Assembly (NCBI GenBank): GCA_963740455.1
Contig: CAVUEF010000012.1
Location: forward strand, 124,001 to 188,000
Direction of reading: 5' to 3'
DNA: 64,000 nt
Origin: Paucibacter sp963740455
Lineage (GTDB): Bacteria > Pseudomonadota > Gammaproteobacteria > Burkholderiales > Burkholderiaceae_C
This document shows, in pieces, positions 8,505 through 17,559 of the stretch (positions are counted from its first letter, which is position 1; the number at the start of each line of letters is the position of its first letter). Made by a program: the position numbers and the translations under genes. The notes below the pieces were generated by a model, which was given only the letters and a program-made list of their open reading frames with translations, did no database searches and had not been told where the DNA came from.

Positions 8505-9152
8505 ATGAAGCAAATCACCTTCTACTTCGACGTCATTTCACCGTATTCGGCACTCGCGTTCGAGCGTTTGCCCGAGGCCTTGACGGGGCTGAATGTGGTA
8601 GTGAACTACCAGCCGATCCTGTTGGCCGCCCTGCTCCAGCACTGGGGGCAGAAAGGTCCGGCCGAAATGGAGACCAAGCGGCAGTGGACCTACCGCCAGG
8701 TCGCCTGGATCGCACACCGGCAAGGCGTCGAGTTGCAACTGCCCGCGCAGCACCCGTTCAACCCGCTGGCGCTGCAGCGCTTGGCCTGGGCCTGCGTGGG
8801 GCCGCAGGCCGGGCCGAACCGTTATGTGGTCGAGAAGCTCTTTCACCATGTCTGGCACGGCGGGCTCGATGCCAACGAACCCGAGCGCCTGGCGCTGCTG
8901 CAGCAAGACCTGGCCCCCAGCCTCGATCCGCGCTCGGACGCAGTCAAGCTGGCGTTGCGCCAGGCCACCGACGCGGCCATCGAACGCGGCGTGTTCGGCG
9001 TGCCCACTTTTGGAATCGACGGACGCTTGTTCTGGGGGCTCGATTCGCTGGAGATGCTGGCGGCCTATCTGCAAGGCGACCGCTGGTTCCAGGGCCCGGA
9101 CTGGGACGCGGCGGGCCAGGCGCGCCCGGGTATCGTCCGAGCAAAGTCATAG
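8505..9152 (+). CDS. DsbA-fold 2-hydroxychromene-2-carboxylate isomerase family protein
   Basis: 215 residues. ITFYFDVISPYSALAFERL is the thioredoxin/DsbA-like start of the HCCA isomerase/GST-kappa family, in which the CxxC is replaced by SPYS. GVFGVPTFGIDGRLFWGLDSLEML is the characteristic cis-Pro and C-terminal region. Named members isomerise 2-hydroxychromene-2-carboxylate in naphthalene degradation, but most chromosomal copies are glutathione-dependent enzymes of unknown substrate. No aromatic-degradation genes are nearby, so a specific function is not supported. Confidence 0.82.
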   Translation: MKQITFYFDVISPYSALAFERLPEALTGLNVVVNYQPILLAALLQHWGQKGPAEMETKRQWTYRQVAWIAHRQGVELQLPAQHPFNPLALQRLAWACVGPQAGPNRYVVEKLFHHVWHGGLDANEPERLALLQQDLAPSLDPRSDAVKLALRQATDAAIERGVFGVPTFGIDGRLFWGLDSLEMLAAYLQGDRWFQGPDWDAAGQARPGIVRAKS

Positions 9153-9371
9153 AGCGGCGCGCCGCGGCGCCTGTCTGATCCAAGGGACCAGGCCCTGGGG
9201 CTTTCCCTAGCCGCCGTCTCGACTCCTGCTATGAGAAATGCCGCGTACGGGTTGCCACCGATCTGGTCAGTTTCGCGACAGCGTCGCGTCAGACTGCGTT
9301 CAGCGTCGGCTTCCATAGTGCGCTCCACGGATCGCCGGGCGGTGGTCCTTCAATCATCAGGAGACACCCGC

Positions 9372-11057
9372 ATGGCAACTGCAAGCGCGGCATCAACAAA
9401 CGTCGGCATGACGCCTACGGAGAAGAAGGTCATCTTCGCTTCGTCGCTCGGCACGGTGTTCGAGTGGTACGACTTTTATCTGTACGGCTCGCTGGCACCG
9501 TTCATTGCCAAGCACTTCTTCTCGGCGCTCGATCCCCAAGCCGCCTTCATCGCCTCCTTGCTGGCGTTTGCGGCAGGCTTCTTCGTGCGCCCGTTCGGCG
9601 CGCTGGTGTTCGGCCGGCTTGGCGACATGATCGGGCGCAAGTACACCTTTCTGGTGACGATCGTCATCATGGGCCTGTCCACCTCGATCGTGGGCTTGCT
9701 GCCGAGCTATGCCACGATCGGCATTGCCGCACCGGTGATATTGATCGGCCTGCGCATGCTGCAAGGATTGGCCTTGGGCGGCGAGTACGGTGGTGCCGCC
9801 ACTTACGTGGCCGAACACGCGCCGCAGAACAAGCGCGGCGCTTACACGTCCTGGATCCAGACCACGGCGACGCTGGGTTTGTTCCTGTCGCTGCTGGTGA
9901 TTCTTGGCACGCGCACGGCGATGGGCGAAGCGACCTTTGCCGATTGGGGCTGGCGCATTCCGTTCATCATCTCGATCTTCTTGCTGGCGGTCAGCGTGTG
10001 GATTCGACTGAGCATGAACGAGTCTCCGGCGTTCCAGAAGATGAAGTCGGAAGGGCGCACCTCCAAGGCGCCGCTGACCGAGTCCTTCGGTCGCTGGTCG
10101 AATCTGAAGTACGTTGCGCTGGCGCTGTTCGGCTTGGTCGCGGGCCAGGGCGTGGTGTGGTACTCGGGTCAGTTCTATGCGCTGTTCTTCCTGACCAGCA
10201 CGCTGAAGGTTGACGGAACCACCGCGCAACTGATGATCGCCGCGTCGCTGCTGATCGGAACACCGTTCTTCGTGGTGTTCGGCACGCTGTCGGACAAGAT
10301 CGGTCGCAAGCCCATCATCATGACCGGATTGCTGCTGGCCTGCCTGACCTACTTCCCGCTGTTCAAGGCGCTGACGAATGCGGCCAACCCCGACCTGGCC
10401 AAGGCTCAGGCCTCGTCGCAAATCGTCGTCACAGTGGATCAGTCCACTTGCTCGTTCCAGGGCAGTCCGATTGCCCGCGAGGTGGACTTCAACAGTTCTT
10501 GCGACATTGCCAAGCGTGCACTGGCACTGTCTTCGGCAAGCTACGAAACCGTGGCAGGTCCGGCCGGCACGGTGGCCTCCGTCAAGATCGGCGACAAGGT
10601 CGTGAACTCGCTCAACGCCACCTTGGCGGCAGGTGGCCACAAGTTCGACGAAGCCAGCGCCAAGGGCATTGCCGCGTTCAAGAAGGAGTTGTCAGACGCC
10701 ATGAAGGCGGCCGGCTATCCCGCCAAAGCCGACCCGGAGAAGGTGAACAAGCCGATGGTGATCGCGCTCCTGACGATTCTGGTGATCTACGTCACCATGG
10801 TCTACGGCCCGATCGCGGCGATGCTGGTCGAATTGTTCCCGACCCGCATCCGCTACACCTCGATGAGCTTGCCGTATCACATCGGCAACGGCTGGTTCGG
10901 TGGCATGCTGCCTTCAATCACCTTCGCCATGGTGGCGCAGAACGGCAACATCTACTACGGCCTGTGGTACCCGATCGGCGTGGCCGCGATGAGCTTTGTG
11001 ATCGGCATGATCTTCGTGCGTGAAACCAAGGATGTCGACATCTACGCCAACGACTGA
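9372..11057 (+). CDS. MHS-family MFS transporter (metabolite:H+ symporter) with large internal loop
   Basis: 561 residues from the ATG at 9372, preceded by AGGAG. ASSLGTVFEWYDFYLYGSLA and GRLGDMIGRKYTF are the standard metabolite:H+ symporter signatures. The transporter should have 12 helices in the inner membrane and import an organic acid or similar compound. About 110 hydrophilic residues (roughly 345-455) interrupt the helices in the second half, with two Cys (STCSF and SSCDI) that could form a disulfide if the loop is periplasmic. A strong rho-independent terminator follows, so the gene ends its transcription unit. The substrate is unknown. Confidence 0.88.
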   Translation: MATASAASTNVGMTPTEKKVIFASSLGTVFEWYDFYLYGSLAPFIAKHFFSALDPQAAFIASLLAFAAGFFVRPFGALVFGRLGDMIGRKYTFLVTIVIMGLSTSIVGLLPSYATIGIAAPVILIGLRMLQGLALGGEYGGAATYVAEHAPQNKRGAYTSWIQTTATLGLFLSLLVILGTRTAMGEATFADWGWRIPFIISIFLLAVSVWIRLSMNESPAFQKMKSEGRTSKAPLTESFGRWSNLKYVALALFGLVAGQGVVWYSGQFYALFFLTSTLKVDGTTAQLMIAASLLIGTPFFVVFGTLSDKIGRKPIIMTGLLLACLTYFPLFKALTNAANPDLAKAQASSQIVVTVDQSTCSFQGSPIAREVDFNSSCDIAKRALALSSASYETVAGPAGTVASVKIGDKVVNSLNATLAAGGHKFDEASAKGIAAFKKELSDAMKAAGYPAKADPEKVNKPMVIALLTILVIYVTMVYGPIAAMLVELFPTRIRYTSMSLPYHIGNGWFGGMLPSITFAMVAQNGNIYYGLWYPIGVAAMSFVIGMIFVRETKDVDIYAND

Positions 11058-11118
11058 CCGATGACCACGCCTGGGTGCGCGCCAGCAGGCGCGCTGACTC
11101 GGGCACCGTTGCGCAGAT

Positions 11119-11145
11119 GGCCGCCCTTTCGGGCGGCCTTTTTTT
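11119..11145 (+). terminator. Rho-independent terminator after the MHS transporter
   Basis: Perfect 8-bp GC stem (GGCCGCCC / GGGCGGCC) with a TTTC loop followed by seven T residues, 61 bp after the transporter stop codon. Confidence 0.92.
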
Positions 11146-11316
11146 GAGCCTCGAAACGGCGATGCCAAGCGCCGCCAGAGTCAATCGGGCGAAAAATCAT
11201 CCCGGATTGCGATTTGTCATCGCTGATACTGTGGGCATCGGGCTTCGTCGTGAATTGCGGTGTCAATGGCGTTATGGTGACAGCGCGATTCCCAATTCCT
11301 ATCGAGGAGAGAAAAC

Positions 11317-11628
11317 ATGGCTGACACGACGCAAGCCCAGAAGGAACGCTTGATGCACGACCTGCAGATGGTGGTCTCCGAAGCCGAAGAATTGTTGCGC
11401 GCCACCGCCGGCGACGCCACAGAGGGCGTGGCCGAGGTACGCGCCAAGATGCAGGCCAAGCTCACCCAGGCCAAAGCCGGCTTGATTCGCGCGCAAGAAG
11501 TCGTGGTGGAGCGTGCCAAGGAGGTCGGTCACGCGGCCGACGACTATGTGCACGAGAAGCCGTGGCGCGCCATCGCGGCGGCCACCGGTGTGGGTGTGAT
11601 TGTCGGGCTCTTGATCGCTCGTCGTTGA
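11317..11628 (+). CDS. DUF883 (ElaB/YqjD-like) membrane-anchored protein
   Basis: 103 residues with a good Shine-Dalgarno (GAGGAG). A long amphipathic, Ala/Glu/Lys-rich helical region (about 1-75) is followed by a C-terminal helix ending IAAATGVGVIVGLLIARR, the glycine-zipper tail anchor of YqjD/ElaB. E. coli YqjD anchors ribosomes at the inner membrane in stationary phase; whether this one does is unknown. It is the first of three small genes in the order yqjD, yqjE, yqjK. Confidence 0.87.
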   Translation: MADTTQAQKERLMHDLQMVVSEAEELLRATAGDATEGVAEVRAKMQAKLTQAKAGLIRAQEVVVERAKEVGHAADDYVHEKPWRAIAAATGVGVIVGLLIARR

Positions 11629-11661
11629 TGCGACGGCGTGGCGGTGGCGGGCCGATCGACC

Positions 11662-12081
11662 ATGACTGAACCTGACCCGCCCGCACCCGGCCTGCTCACT
11701 GCGTTGCGACGCCTGAGCGCCACTTTGCTGGAGACAGTGCAGGTGCGCCTGGCGCTGCTGGGCAACGAGCTTGAGTTCGAAAAAATGCGTGTGTCGCGCA
11801 GCGTGATGGCGGGCGCGCTGGCGCTCTTGTTCGTCAGCGCCGGCCTGGTGACGTTCAGCCTCTTCATCGTGCTGGCGCTGGGCGAAGCCTACCGGGTGTG
11901 GGCGCTCGGCGCGCTCACCCTGATCTATCTGTGTGCCGCACTGCTGCTGTGGCGGCGCGCCTGTGCCGCGATGAAGCAGGCTGGCGGCCCGTTCGCCGCC
12001 AGCCTGGCCGAACTGACACGCGACCGCGACGCCTTGCGCCATCCGGACCGAGGTGCCGACCGGTCCGACCGGAAGGGTTGA
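11662..12081 (+). CDS. Phage holin family / YqjE-like membrane protein
   Basis: 139 residues. A cytoplasmic helix carrying LLETVQVRLALLGNELEFEK precedes two transmembrane segments (about 50-75 and 82-105). This is the layout of the YqjE (DUF1469, holin superfamily III) family. The name reflects fold similarity; no phage genes are nearby. It lies between YqjD-like and YqjK-like genes with short spacers, so one operon is likely. Confidence 0.83.
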   Translation: MTEPDPPAPGLLTALRRLSATLLETVQVRLALLGNELEFEKMRVSRSVMAGALALLFVSAGLVTFSLFIVLALGEAYRVWALGALTLIYLCAALLLWRRACAAMKQAGGPFAASLAELTRDRDALRHPDRGADRSDRKG

Positions 12082-12086
12082 CCGAC

Positions 12087-12392
12087 ATGCGCGGCGACCC
12101 CGGACGACTGCTGCAACTGCGCCAGATGGAATTGCGCTTGCGCAGCGCCGAGTTGCGCGTCGAGTTGGCGAACGACACGCTGGCCCTGCGCCGTCCGATC
12201 GCGCTGACCGACAGGTTCTACCAAGGCTATCTGTGGCTGCGCGAGCGCCCGCATTGGCTGCTGGGCGGGGCGGGCGCAACGGCGGCCATGCTGGCGCTTC
12301 TCAGGCCACGTCGACTGCTGCGCTGGACCGCAAGCGGCCTGTGGGCTTGGCGGCTGGCGTCCCGGCTTGTAGGGCCGCGCAGAAAGGTCTGA
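12087..12392 (+). CDS. YqjK-like protein
   Basis: 101 residues. The N-terminal helix RLLQLRQMELRLRSAELRVELAND is Arg/Leu-rich, with a central RPHWLLGGAGATAAMLALLRPRR segment. This matches the third gene of the yqjD-yqjE-yqjK cluster in proteobacteria. It starts 5 bp after the YqjE-like stop. Function is unknown; it is possibly an inner-membrane-associated stress protein. Confidence 0.7.
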   Translation: MRGDPGRLLQLRQMELRLRSAELRVELANDTLALRRPIALTDRFYQGYLWLRERPHWLLGGAGATAAMLALLRPRRLLRWTASGLWAWRLASRLVGPRRKV

Positions 12393-12460
12393 ACACAGCG
12401 CCCGGAGGTGACGCCGCTAGGGCTTTCCACGACAGCGCCATCACCTGCACGCCCTATACT

Positions 12461-12673
12461 TCAGTTTGGCGTCGCGGGGCTCTCGAACAAGTCTTCAGCA
12501 AAGGCCTCGCTGCGGTAAAAACCGGGCCGGCGCGTTGGCGTACTTGCGGTTTGAGCGCGCGACGTGGTTTCAACGCTGGTGTCACGCCAAGTGCCACGCA
12601 CCGCGGGCGTCTTGGAATCGGGGATCAGCCAGTGTTTCAATGTGGTGGCCAGTACTTTATGTCTTGTCATTGA
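12461..12673 (-). CDS. Possible small protein in the nrdJ upstream region
   Basis: An ORF of about 70 residues (starting MTRHKVLATTLKHWLIPDSK) with a good Shine-Dalgarno (AGGAG, 6-nt spacing). It lies alone in the 508-bp gap between the YqjK-like and nrdJ genes. I do not recognise a family. The rest of this gap holds an AT-rich stretch just upstream of nrdJ and no cobalamin-riboswitch consensus that I could find. Its reality rests on the ribosome site only. Confidence 0.4.
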   Translation of the reverse strand, partial: SMTRHKVLATTLKHWLIPDSKTPAVRGTWRDTSVETTSRAQTASTPTRRPGFYRSEAFAEDLFESPATPN

Positions 12674-12900
12674 GGGCTCCTGATGGCGGGGGTGACGACA
12701 GCTTTGCATGGAGCCCACTGTGCCTGCGCCATATAACAGCCTGATGTCAAAACCGCGGCGACCCTGCGGTATTTGTTTCTAAATATTTCTCCACCAAATT
12801 GACCAACATCACTTGCGTGGAGCCCGAGTCTGGCCCAAAGTGGCGTGCAGCTTTCGCCGCCCTTTCGCGCCGCTTCAATCGATGAATGAAAGAATGCCCC

Positions 12901-15807
12901 ATGAGTGAATCCATCGCCAAACCCGGTCAGGTCGTAGACGCCTCCAGCCTGCCTGCGCAGGCCATCAGCGGCGAGGTGCTGCTGGAGAAATACGCCAAGG
13001 GCGATGAACAGCATGTGGACGCCGTGCGCATGCGCGTGGCGCGCGCGCTGGCCGCGGTCGAAGCCCCCGACAAGCGCGCCCATTGGGAGGCGCGTTTCCT
13101 GCAAGCCCAGCAGCGCGGCTTCATTCCGGCCGGGCGCATCAATTCGGCGGCGGGCACTGACCTGTCGGCTACGCTGATCAACTGCTTTGTGCAGCCGGTG
13201 GGCGACTCGATTGCCCAGATGGAAGACGGTCACCCCGGCATTTACACAGCGCTCACCGAAGCGGCCGAGACGATGCGTCGCGGCGGCGGCGTGGGCTATG
13301 ACTTTTCTCGCATTCGACCGCGCGGCGCCTGGGTAGGCAGCACGCAAAGCAGCGCGTCGGGTCCGGTCAGCTATATGCGCGTGTTCGACCGCTCCTGCGA
13401 AACCGTCGAGTCGGCCGGCGCGCGGCGCGGCGCCCAGATGGGCGTGCTGCGCTGCGATCACCCCGACATCGAGGAATTCATCCATGCCAAGGACAAGGGT
13501 GACCTGAAGAACTTCAATATCTCGATCGGCGTGACCGACGACTTCATGCAGGCCGTCCAGGCGAATGCGCAGGTCGAGTTGCTGCACCGGGCCGAGCCTG
13601 GCGTGAAGACCAAGGCCGAGGGGGCTTACCAGCGCGGCGACGGCATGTGGGTGTACCGCAAGCTGGCGGCGCGCGAGCTGTGGGATCAGGTCATGCGCTC
13701 GACCTACGACCACGCCGAGCCCGGTGTGCTGTTCCTGGACCGCATCAACAACGACAACAATCTCAGCTACTGCGAGACCATCACCGCGACCAATCCGTGC
13801 GCCGAGCAGCCGCTGCCGCCTTATGGCTGCTGCTGCCTGGGCAGCGTCGATCTGACGCATTTCGTGCAGCAACCTTTCGAGGCCGATGCGCGCTTTGACG
13901 AGGCGGGCTTCGCCGACGTCTGCGCCACCGCCACGCGCATGCTCGACAATGTGCTGGACGTCACCGTCTGGCCCTTGCTGCAGCAGCAAAGCGAGGCCGC
14001 CAACAAGCGCCGCGTGGGTCTGGGATTTACCGGCCTGGGTGATGCACTGGTGATGCTGAATCTGCGCTACGACACCGAGCCCGCGCGTGCCATGGCGCGC
14101 CACATCAGCGAGGTGATGCGCGACGCTTCCTATGGCGCGTCGGTCGAGCTGGCCAAGGAGCGCGGCGCCTTTCCGCTCTTCAATGCCGACATGTACCTGA
14201 GCCGCGGCACGTTTGCGTCGCGTCTGCCGGCGCCCCTGAAGGAGCGCATCCGTGCCACGGGTCTGCGCAACTCGCATCTGCTGTCGATCGCGCCCACCGG
14301 CACGATCAGCCTGGCGTTTGCCGACAATGCGTCGAACGGCATCGAGCCGGCTTTCAGCTGGTCTTACACGCGCAAGAAGCGCATGCCCGATGGCAGCTAC
14401 AAAGAGTATGCGGTGGAAGACCATGCCTGGCGTCTGTACCGTCACTTGAAAGGCAAGAACGCGCCGCTGACCGACGCTTTTGTCACCGCGCTCGAGCTCA
14501 GTGCCGAGGCCCACGAGGCGATGGTGGCTGCGGTCGCGCCCTGCATCGACACGGCCATCTCCAAGACCGTCAACGTGCCCGCCGACTACCCGTACGAAGA
14601 GTTCCAGGATCTGTACCGGCTGGCTTGGCGGTCGGGACTCAAGGGCCTGGCCACCTATCGGCCCAACAGCGTGCTGGGTTCGGTGTTGAGTGTCGATGCT
14701 GCGCCCAAGGTCTTGCCTGAACCGCTTACCGCCGATGGCGGCAACCAGCGCATGCGCCTGGACCGCCTGCCCGCGCCGGTGCTGGCCTCCCTGCGCTGGC
14801 CCAGCCGGCCCGAACTGCCCAATGGCAACCCGGCCTGGAGCTACATGATTCGACATCCGCACGGCGACTTCGCCTTGTTCGTCGGCGAGTTGCAGGCCGA
14901 GGGTCCGGATGCGGGTTTGTTCGGCAAGAACCTGCCTTTCGAAGTGTGGGTGAACGGCGCCGAACAGCCGCGTGGTCTGGCGGCCGTGGCGAAGACCTTG
15001 TCGATGGATTTGCGCACCAATGACGCCGCCTGGCTGCGTCTCAAGCTCGATGCGCTGGCCACCGTGGCCGAAGAACGCGCCTTCGAGATGCCGATGCCTC
15101 CGCATGGCGAGCCGCGCCTGTTCCCGGGTGTCGTGGCGGCCACCGCGGCAGTCATACGCTGGCGCTGCGAGCAGCTCGGCGCGCTTGTCGAGGGCGGACC
15201 GACGCCAGTGCTGGACGCCATGTTCAGCCGCGAAGAGCCGCGCACCGGCACGATGGGCACGCTGGCCTGGGCGGTCGACGTCGACAACCCCGCCACCAAC
15301 GAGCAATTCACTTTGACGCTGAAGGAAGTCAGCCTGCCCACGCCTGACGGCGGCGTCGCCACGCGTCCCTGCGCGATGGGTTTTTCGGGCAACTACCCGA
15401 AGGCCCTGGACGGCATGGCGCGGCTCCTGTCGCTGGACATGCGCGTGCTGGACCCGGCCTGGATCGGCATGAAGCTGCGCAAGCTGCTGAATGTGGGCGA
15501 ACCCTTGGGCCACTTCATGGCACCCGTGCCGGGCGAGCGGCGCCAGCAGGTCTGGCCGTCGACGGTGGCCTATGTGGCGCGCCTCGTCATCCACCGCTAT
15601 GCGATGCTGGGCGTGCTCGACGAGCAAGGCCTGCCGCTGGTCGAAATGGGCTTGCTGCAGTCGCCCACGCCCAGCAGAGTCACCCCCGGAACCGGGCTGC
15701 AGACGCAGGCCGGCAGGCGCTGCCCCGAATGCGGCAATGCCACCATGATTCACAAGGACGGCTGCGACTTCTGCACCGCCTGCGGCTATGTGGGGCAGTG
15801 CGGCTGA
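12901..15807 (+). CDS. nrdJ: Adenosylcobalamin-dependent ribonucleoside-diphosphate reductase (class II)
   Basis: 968 residues. It reduces ribonucleotides using a B12-generated thiyl radical, with or without oxygen. The catalytic core is within about residues 20-590: FIPAGRINSAAG near the N terminus, CETVESAGARRGAQMGVL, the signature TNPCAEQPLPPYGCCCLGS with the active-site Cys region, and the APTGTISLAF loop. The following 300 residues contain two TSCPD-like repeats, and the protein ends with a zinc-ribbon-like CPECG...CDFCTACG tail. An in-frame ATG at 12886 is possible but lacks a ribosome site. An oxygen-independent RNR fits a denitrifying lifestyle. Confidence 0.93.
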   Translation: MSESIAKPGQVVDASSLPAQAISGEVLLEKYAKGDEQHVDAVRMRVARALAAVEAPDKRAHWEARFLQAQQRGFIPAGRINSAAGTDLSATLINCFVQPVGDSIAQMEDGHPGIYTALTEAAETMRRGGGVGYDFSRIRPRGAWVGSTQSSASGPVSYMRVFDRSCETVESAGARRGAQMGVLRCDHPDIEEFIHAKDKGDLKNFNISIGVTDDFMQAVQANAQVELLHRAEPGVKTKAEGAYQRGDGMWVYRKLAARELWDQVMRSTYDHAEPGVLFLDRINNDNNLSYCETITATNPCAEQPLPPYGCCCLGSVDLTHFVQQPFEADARFDEAGFADVCATATRMLDNVLDVTVWPLLQQQSEAANKRRVGLGFTGLGDALVMLNLRYDTEPARAMARHISEVMRDASYGASVELAKERGAFPLFNADMYLSRGTFASRLPAPLKERIRATGLRNSHLLSIAPTGTISLAFADNASNGIEPAFSWSYTRKKRMPDGSYKEYAVEDHAWRLYRHLKGKNAPLTDAFVTALELSAEAHEAMVAAVAPCIDTAISKTVNVPADYPYEEFQDLYRLAWRSGLKGLATYRPNSVLGSVLSVDAAPKVLPEPLTADGGNQRMRLDRLPAPVLASLRWPSRPELPNGNPAWSYMIRHPHGDFALFVGELQAEGPDAGLFGKNLPFEVWVNGAEQPRGLAAVAKTLSMDLRTNDAAWLRLKLDALATVAEERAFEMPMPPHGEPRLFPGVVAATAAVIRWRCEQLGALVEGGPTPVLDAMFSREEPRTGTMGTLAWAVDVDNPATNEQFTLTLKEVSLPTPDGGVATRPCAMGFSGNYPKALDGMARLLSLDMRVLDPAWIGMKLRKLLNVGEPLGHFMAPVPGERRQQVWPSTVAYVARLVIHRYAMLGVLDEQGLPLVEMGLLQSPTPSRVTPGTGLQTQAGRRCPECGNATMIHKDGCDFCTACGYVGQCG

Positions 15808-15979
15808 TGCACGGCGCAAGAAAGTGCAGGCTCTTAAGTGGGAAGCCAGTCGGATTGCCCATGAGTTCACCAAACCGCTCGACGAAATTTCTCATGTCGA
15901 GCGTTTCATCACCGAAGAGATCGTCAATCTTTTCGGAGGTCCACTAGCCGTGACCAGTGCTCGACTGAGCGGCATCTAA
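15788..15979 (+). other. Short ORF overlapping the nrdJ end, doubtful gene
   Basis: 63 codons starting inside the nrdJ 3' end. The part beyond nrdJ (KVQALKWEASRIAHEFTKPLDEISHVERFITEEIVNLF) looks like real helical protein, not random translation, and could be the remnant of a larger gene. No ribosome site or family was recognised. The sequence from here to about 16150 holds only a hairpin (16001-16032). Confidence 0.3.
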
Positions 15980-16000
15980 AGCAAGGAAGAGCTAAAGAAA

Positions 16001-16032
16001 AAGCTCTGAAGCGCGCTAACGCTTCAGAGCTT
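16001..16032. terminator. Perfect 13-bp hairpin, possible terminator
   Basis: Stem AAGCTCTGAAGCG with loop CGCTAA and its exact complement. On the plus strand no T-run follows. On the minus strand the flank reads TTTCTTT, so it would terminate leftward transcription better than rightward. It lies about 190 bp past nrdJ. Confidence 0.5.
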
Positions 16033-16165
16033 GTCCGGAATGGCATGGAAGTGGTTGCACCCCTCTGCCACCGCAATTCTCATGGGGATGAGAGAACCGA
16101 AGGCTACCACGGCTTCGGCGTTGCGGATCACTATTGCAGCCGCCACTCGTATGAAGGAGATGACT

Positions 16166-16279
16166 ATGTTGTCATTTTTCCAACGTCCGCGTGTCGTTCG
16201 TGTGTGCAGCTACATGCGCTTCCGTTTCGGGAAGCTGGAGCATGTAATCACTCACCTGCGCTCGCTGCCGAGCGCCTGA
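16166..16279 (+). CDS. Very small basic protein (37 aa), hypothetical
   Basis: Begins MLSFFQRPRVVRVCSYMRFRF, with Arg-rich composition. An AGGAG ribosome site lies 6 nt before the ATG; an alternative ATG lies two codons upstream. It is followed 75 bp later by the YjzC-like small gene. I do not recognise it. Support is only the ribosome site and position. Confidence 0.35.
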   Translation: MLSFFQRPRVVRVCSYMRFRFGKLEHVITHLRSLPSA

Positions 16280-16353
16280 CGCGCTAGGCAAGGCTCGCCG
16301 TGCTTACGCGGCGGGCCTCTCACCCGATCCGTAACTTTTTTATGAGGGTCATC

Positions 16354-16521
16354 ATGACCAAAAGCAAGCTCACTCCGGGAACGCCAGCACCTCGCTCTGG
16401 CCAATACCTCAACACAACCACCCGCACGGAGGTCACAGGCACTAGGGGCAACCCGCTGCCGCCAACTCCGAAATCAGGTCAGCGATATACGTTGGTCGAT
16501 CCAACCAAGCACAAGCGATAA
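16354..16521 (+). CDS. YjzC-like small conserved protein
   Basis: 55 residues. The pattern PGTPAPRSGQY...TEVTGTRGNPLPPTP..GQ.YTLVD resembles the YjzC-type small proteins (PG-x-x-AP-x-SG-x-Y then G-x-x-x-PPTP-x-x-G). GAGG precedes the ATG by 6 nt. A 9-bp hairpin (16553-16582) follows. Family function is unknown. The assignment is from memory of the motif. Confidence 0.6.
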   Translation: MTKSKLTPGTPAPRSGQYLNTTTRTEVTGTRGNPLPPTPKSGQRYTLVDPTKHKR

Positions 16522-16552
16522 GCGAGTTCGAATGGCATCGCCAGATGCTTTG

Positions 16553-16585
16553 AGCGCCAGCGGCGGCAACGCGGCTGGCGCTTCT
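16553..16585 (+). terminator. Hairpin after the YjzC-like gene
   Basis: AGCGCCAGC and its exact complement GCTGGCGCT enclose a 12-nt loop, followed by TCTTA. It is 32 bp after the stop codon, so probably a weak rho-independent terminator. Confidence 0.5.
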
Positions 16586-17103
16586 TAGCGGTCAGAGCTT
16601 CAATAGAAGTGGAACAACGTCTGGTGTACTTTGAGACTGCGGATTCGCGCCGCAATTTTCAGGCAGCAGGGATGACCGGAAGTGACTGACAGGTCGAGTT
16701 CAATGGTCGAAGGCGAAAGACTGGAGCAGCTGCAAAGCGGCACCCGAGTCGGTGGTCACCTCCAGGGGCCGGGCAACAACTTTCGGCATGCTCGTCAGAG
16801 AAGTGGCGCCGCAAATCTGAATAGCGCGATAAGTGGAAACTCCGAACTCAAAGCTGGGCCAATGACGGGCTGGCGAGAAGGAGTTTTCGACGGTCAAGAA
16901 ATCAGCGCGCCGCGCACCCGATGCAGGCATAGTTCGGTGTTCAATCGCAGGCCCAACCAGCCGCGCCGGCAAGTCGGTGATGAGGGCGCCATCCCGGCGG
17001 TATCGGGATGGCGCCTTGACTCCACGCAATTCGGCCGACGATCTTGCTTGCAGCGGGACGAGATCGGTGCCAGCATGGGCCGCCACCTCAGCAAGGAGAT
17101 CGC
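16586..17103. other. Gene-free stretch upstream of the universal stress gene
   Basis: No convincing coding region in either strand. The minus-strand frame across 16700-17086 lacks a ribosome site and a recognisable domain. A perfect 12-bp inverted repeat (GGCGCCATCCCG / CGGGATGGCGCC, 16985-17015) lies about 90 bp before the universal stress gene and may be a terminator or an upstream regulatory hairpin. Confidence 0.4.
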
Positions 17104-17538
17104 ATGTACAAGCACATCCTGTTGCCCACCGACGGTTCCACCAGCGCAGACAAGGCGGTGGCGGCAGCGGTTGATCTGGCGCAGCGCTACGGCGCGCGCC
17201 TGAGCTTCGTCAGCGTGATCGATCCGGTGCCCTTCGTCACTTTTCCCGAGGGCGGCGGCGAGGCCCTGGCCTACTACCTCGAAGCGGCCGAAGCCTCGGC
17301 CAAGCAAGGCCTGGAACTGGCGGGCCAGCGCGCCAGCGAGGCGGGGGTTGCGTTCGAGAGCCAGGTGCTGCGCGAACATGGCCCAGCGCCGTCCATCATC
17401 GACTATGCCAACCAGCAGGGCTGCGACCTGATCGTGATGGGTTCGCACGGCCGTCGCGGCCTGGACGCCTTGCTGCTGGGCAGTGTCGCGCACAAGGTGT
17501 TGACGCTCGCCAAAGTGCCGGTGCTGATCGTCAAATGA
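17104..17538 (+). CDS. Universal stress protein (UspA family)
   Basis: 144 residues, preceded by AAGGAG. YKHILLPTDGSTSADKAV at the start and the ATP-binding motif GSHGRRGLDALLLGSVAHKVL near the C terminus (G-2x-G-9x-G-S/T) mark the nucleotide-binding UspA class. It is a cytoplasmic stress protein. It is 21 bp upstream of the GlcG/HbpS-like gene, so the two are probably co-transcribed. Confidence 0.93.
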   Translation: MYKHILLPTDGSTSADKAVAAAVDLAQRYGARLSFVSVIDPVPFVTFPEGGGEALAYYLEAAEASAKQGLELAGQRASEAGVAFESQVLREHGPAPSIIDYANQQGCDLIVMGSHGRRGLDALLLGSVAHKVLTLAKVPVLIVK

Positions 17539-17559
17539 GCAGCTGATCGGAGGCCATCG

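Noticed and set aside
9231..9371. Upstream extension of the MHS transporter
   Set aside because: The extra residues are not family-like. The ATG at 9372 has AGGAG and the expected N terminus.
12393..12900. Possible cobalamin riboswitch before the B12-dependent ribonucleotide reductase
   Set aside because: I could not find the B12-box consensus; GCCCACTGT near 12712 is only a partial resemblance and lacks the rest of the fold.
12667..15873. 1068-codon frame opposite nrdJ
   Set aside because: The antisense frame is His/Arg/Ala-rich without domains; nrdJ on the other strand has all catalytic motifs.
16700..17086. 128-codon minus-strand frame
   Set aside because: No ribosome site and no recognised domain; the opposite strand is equally open. 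It is reported only as gene-free sequence.
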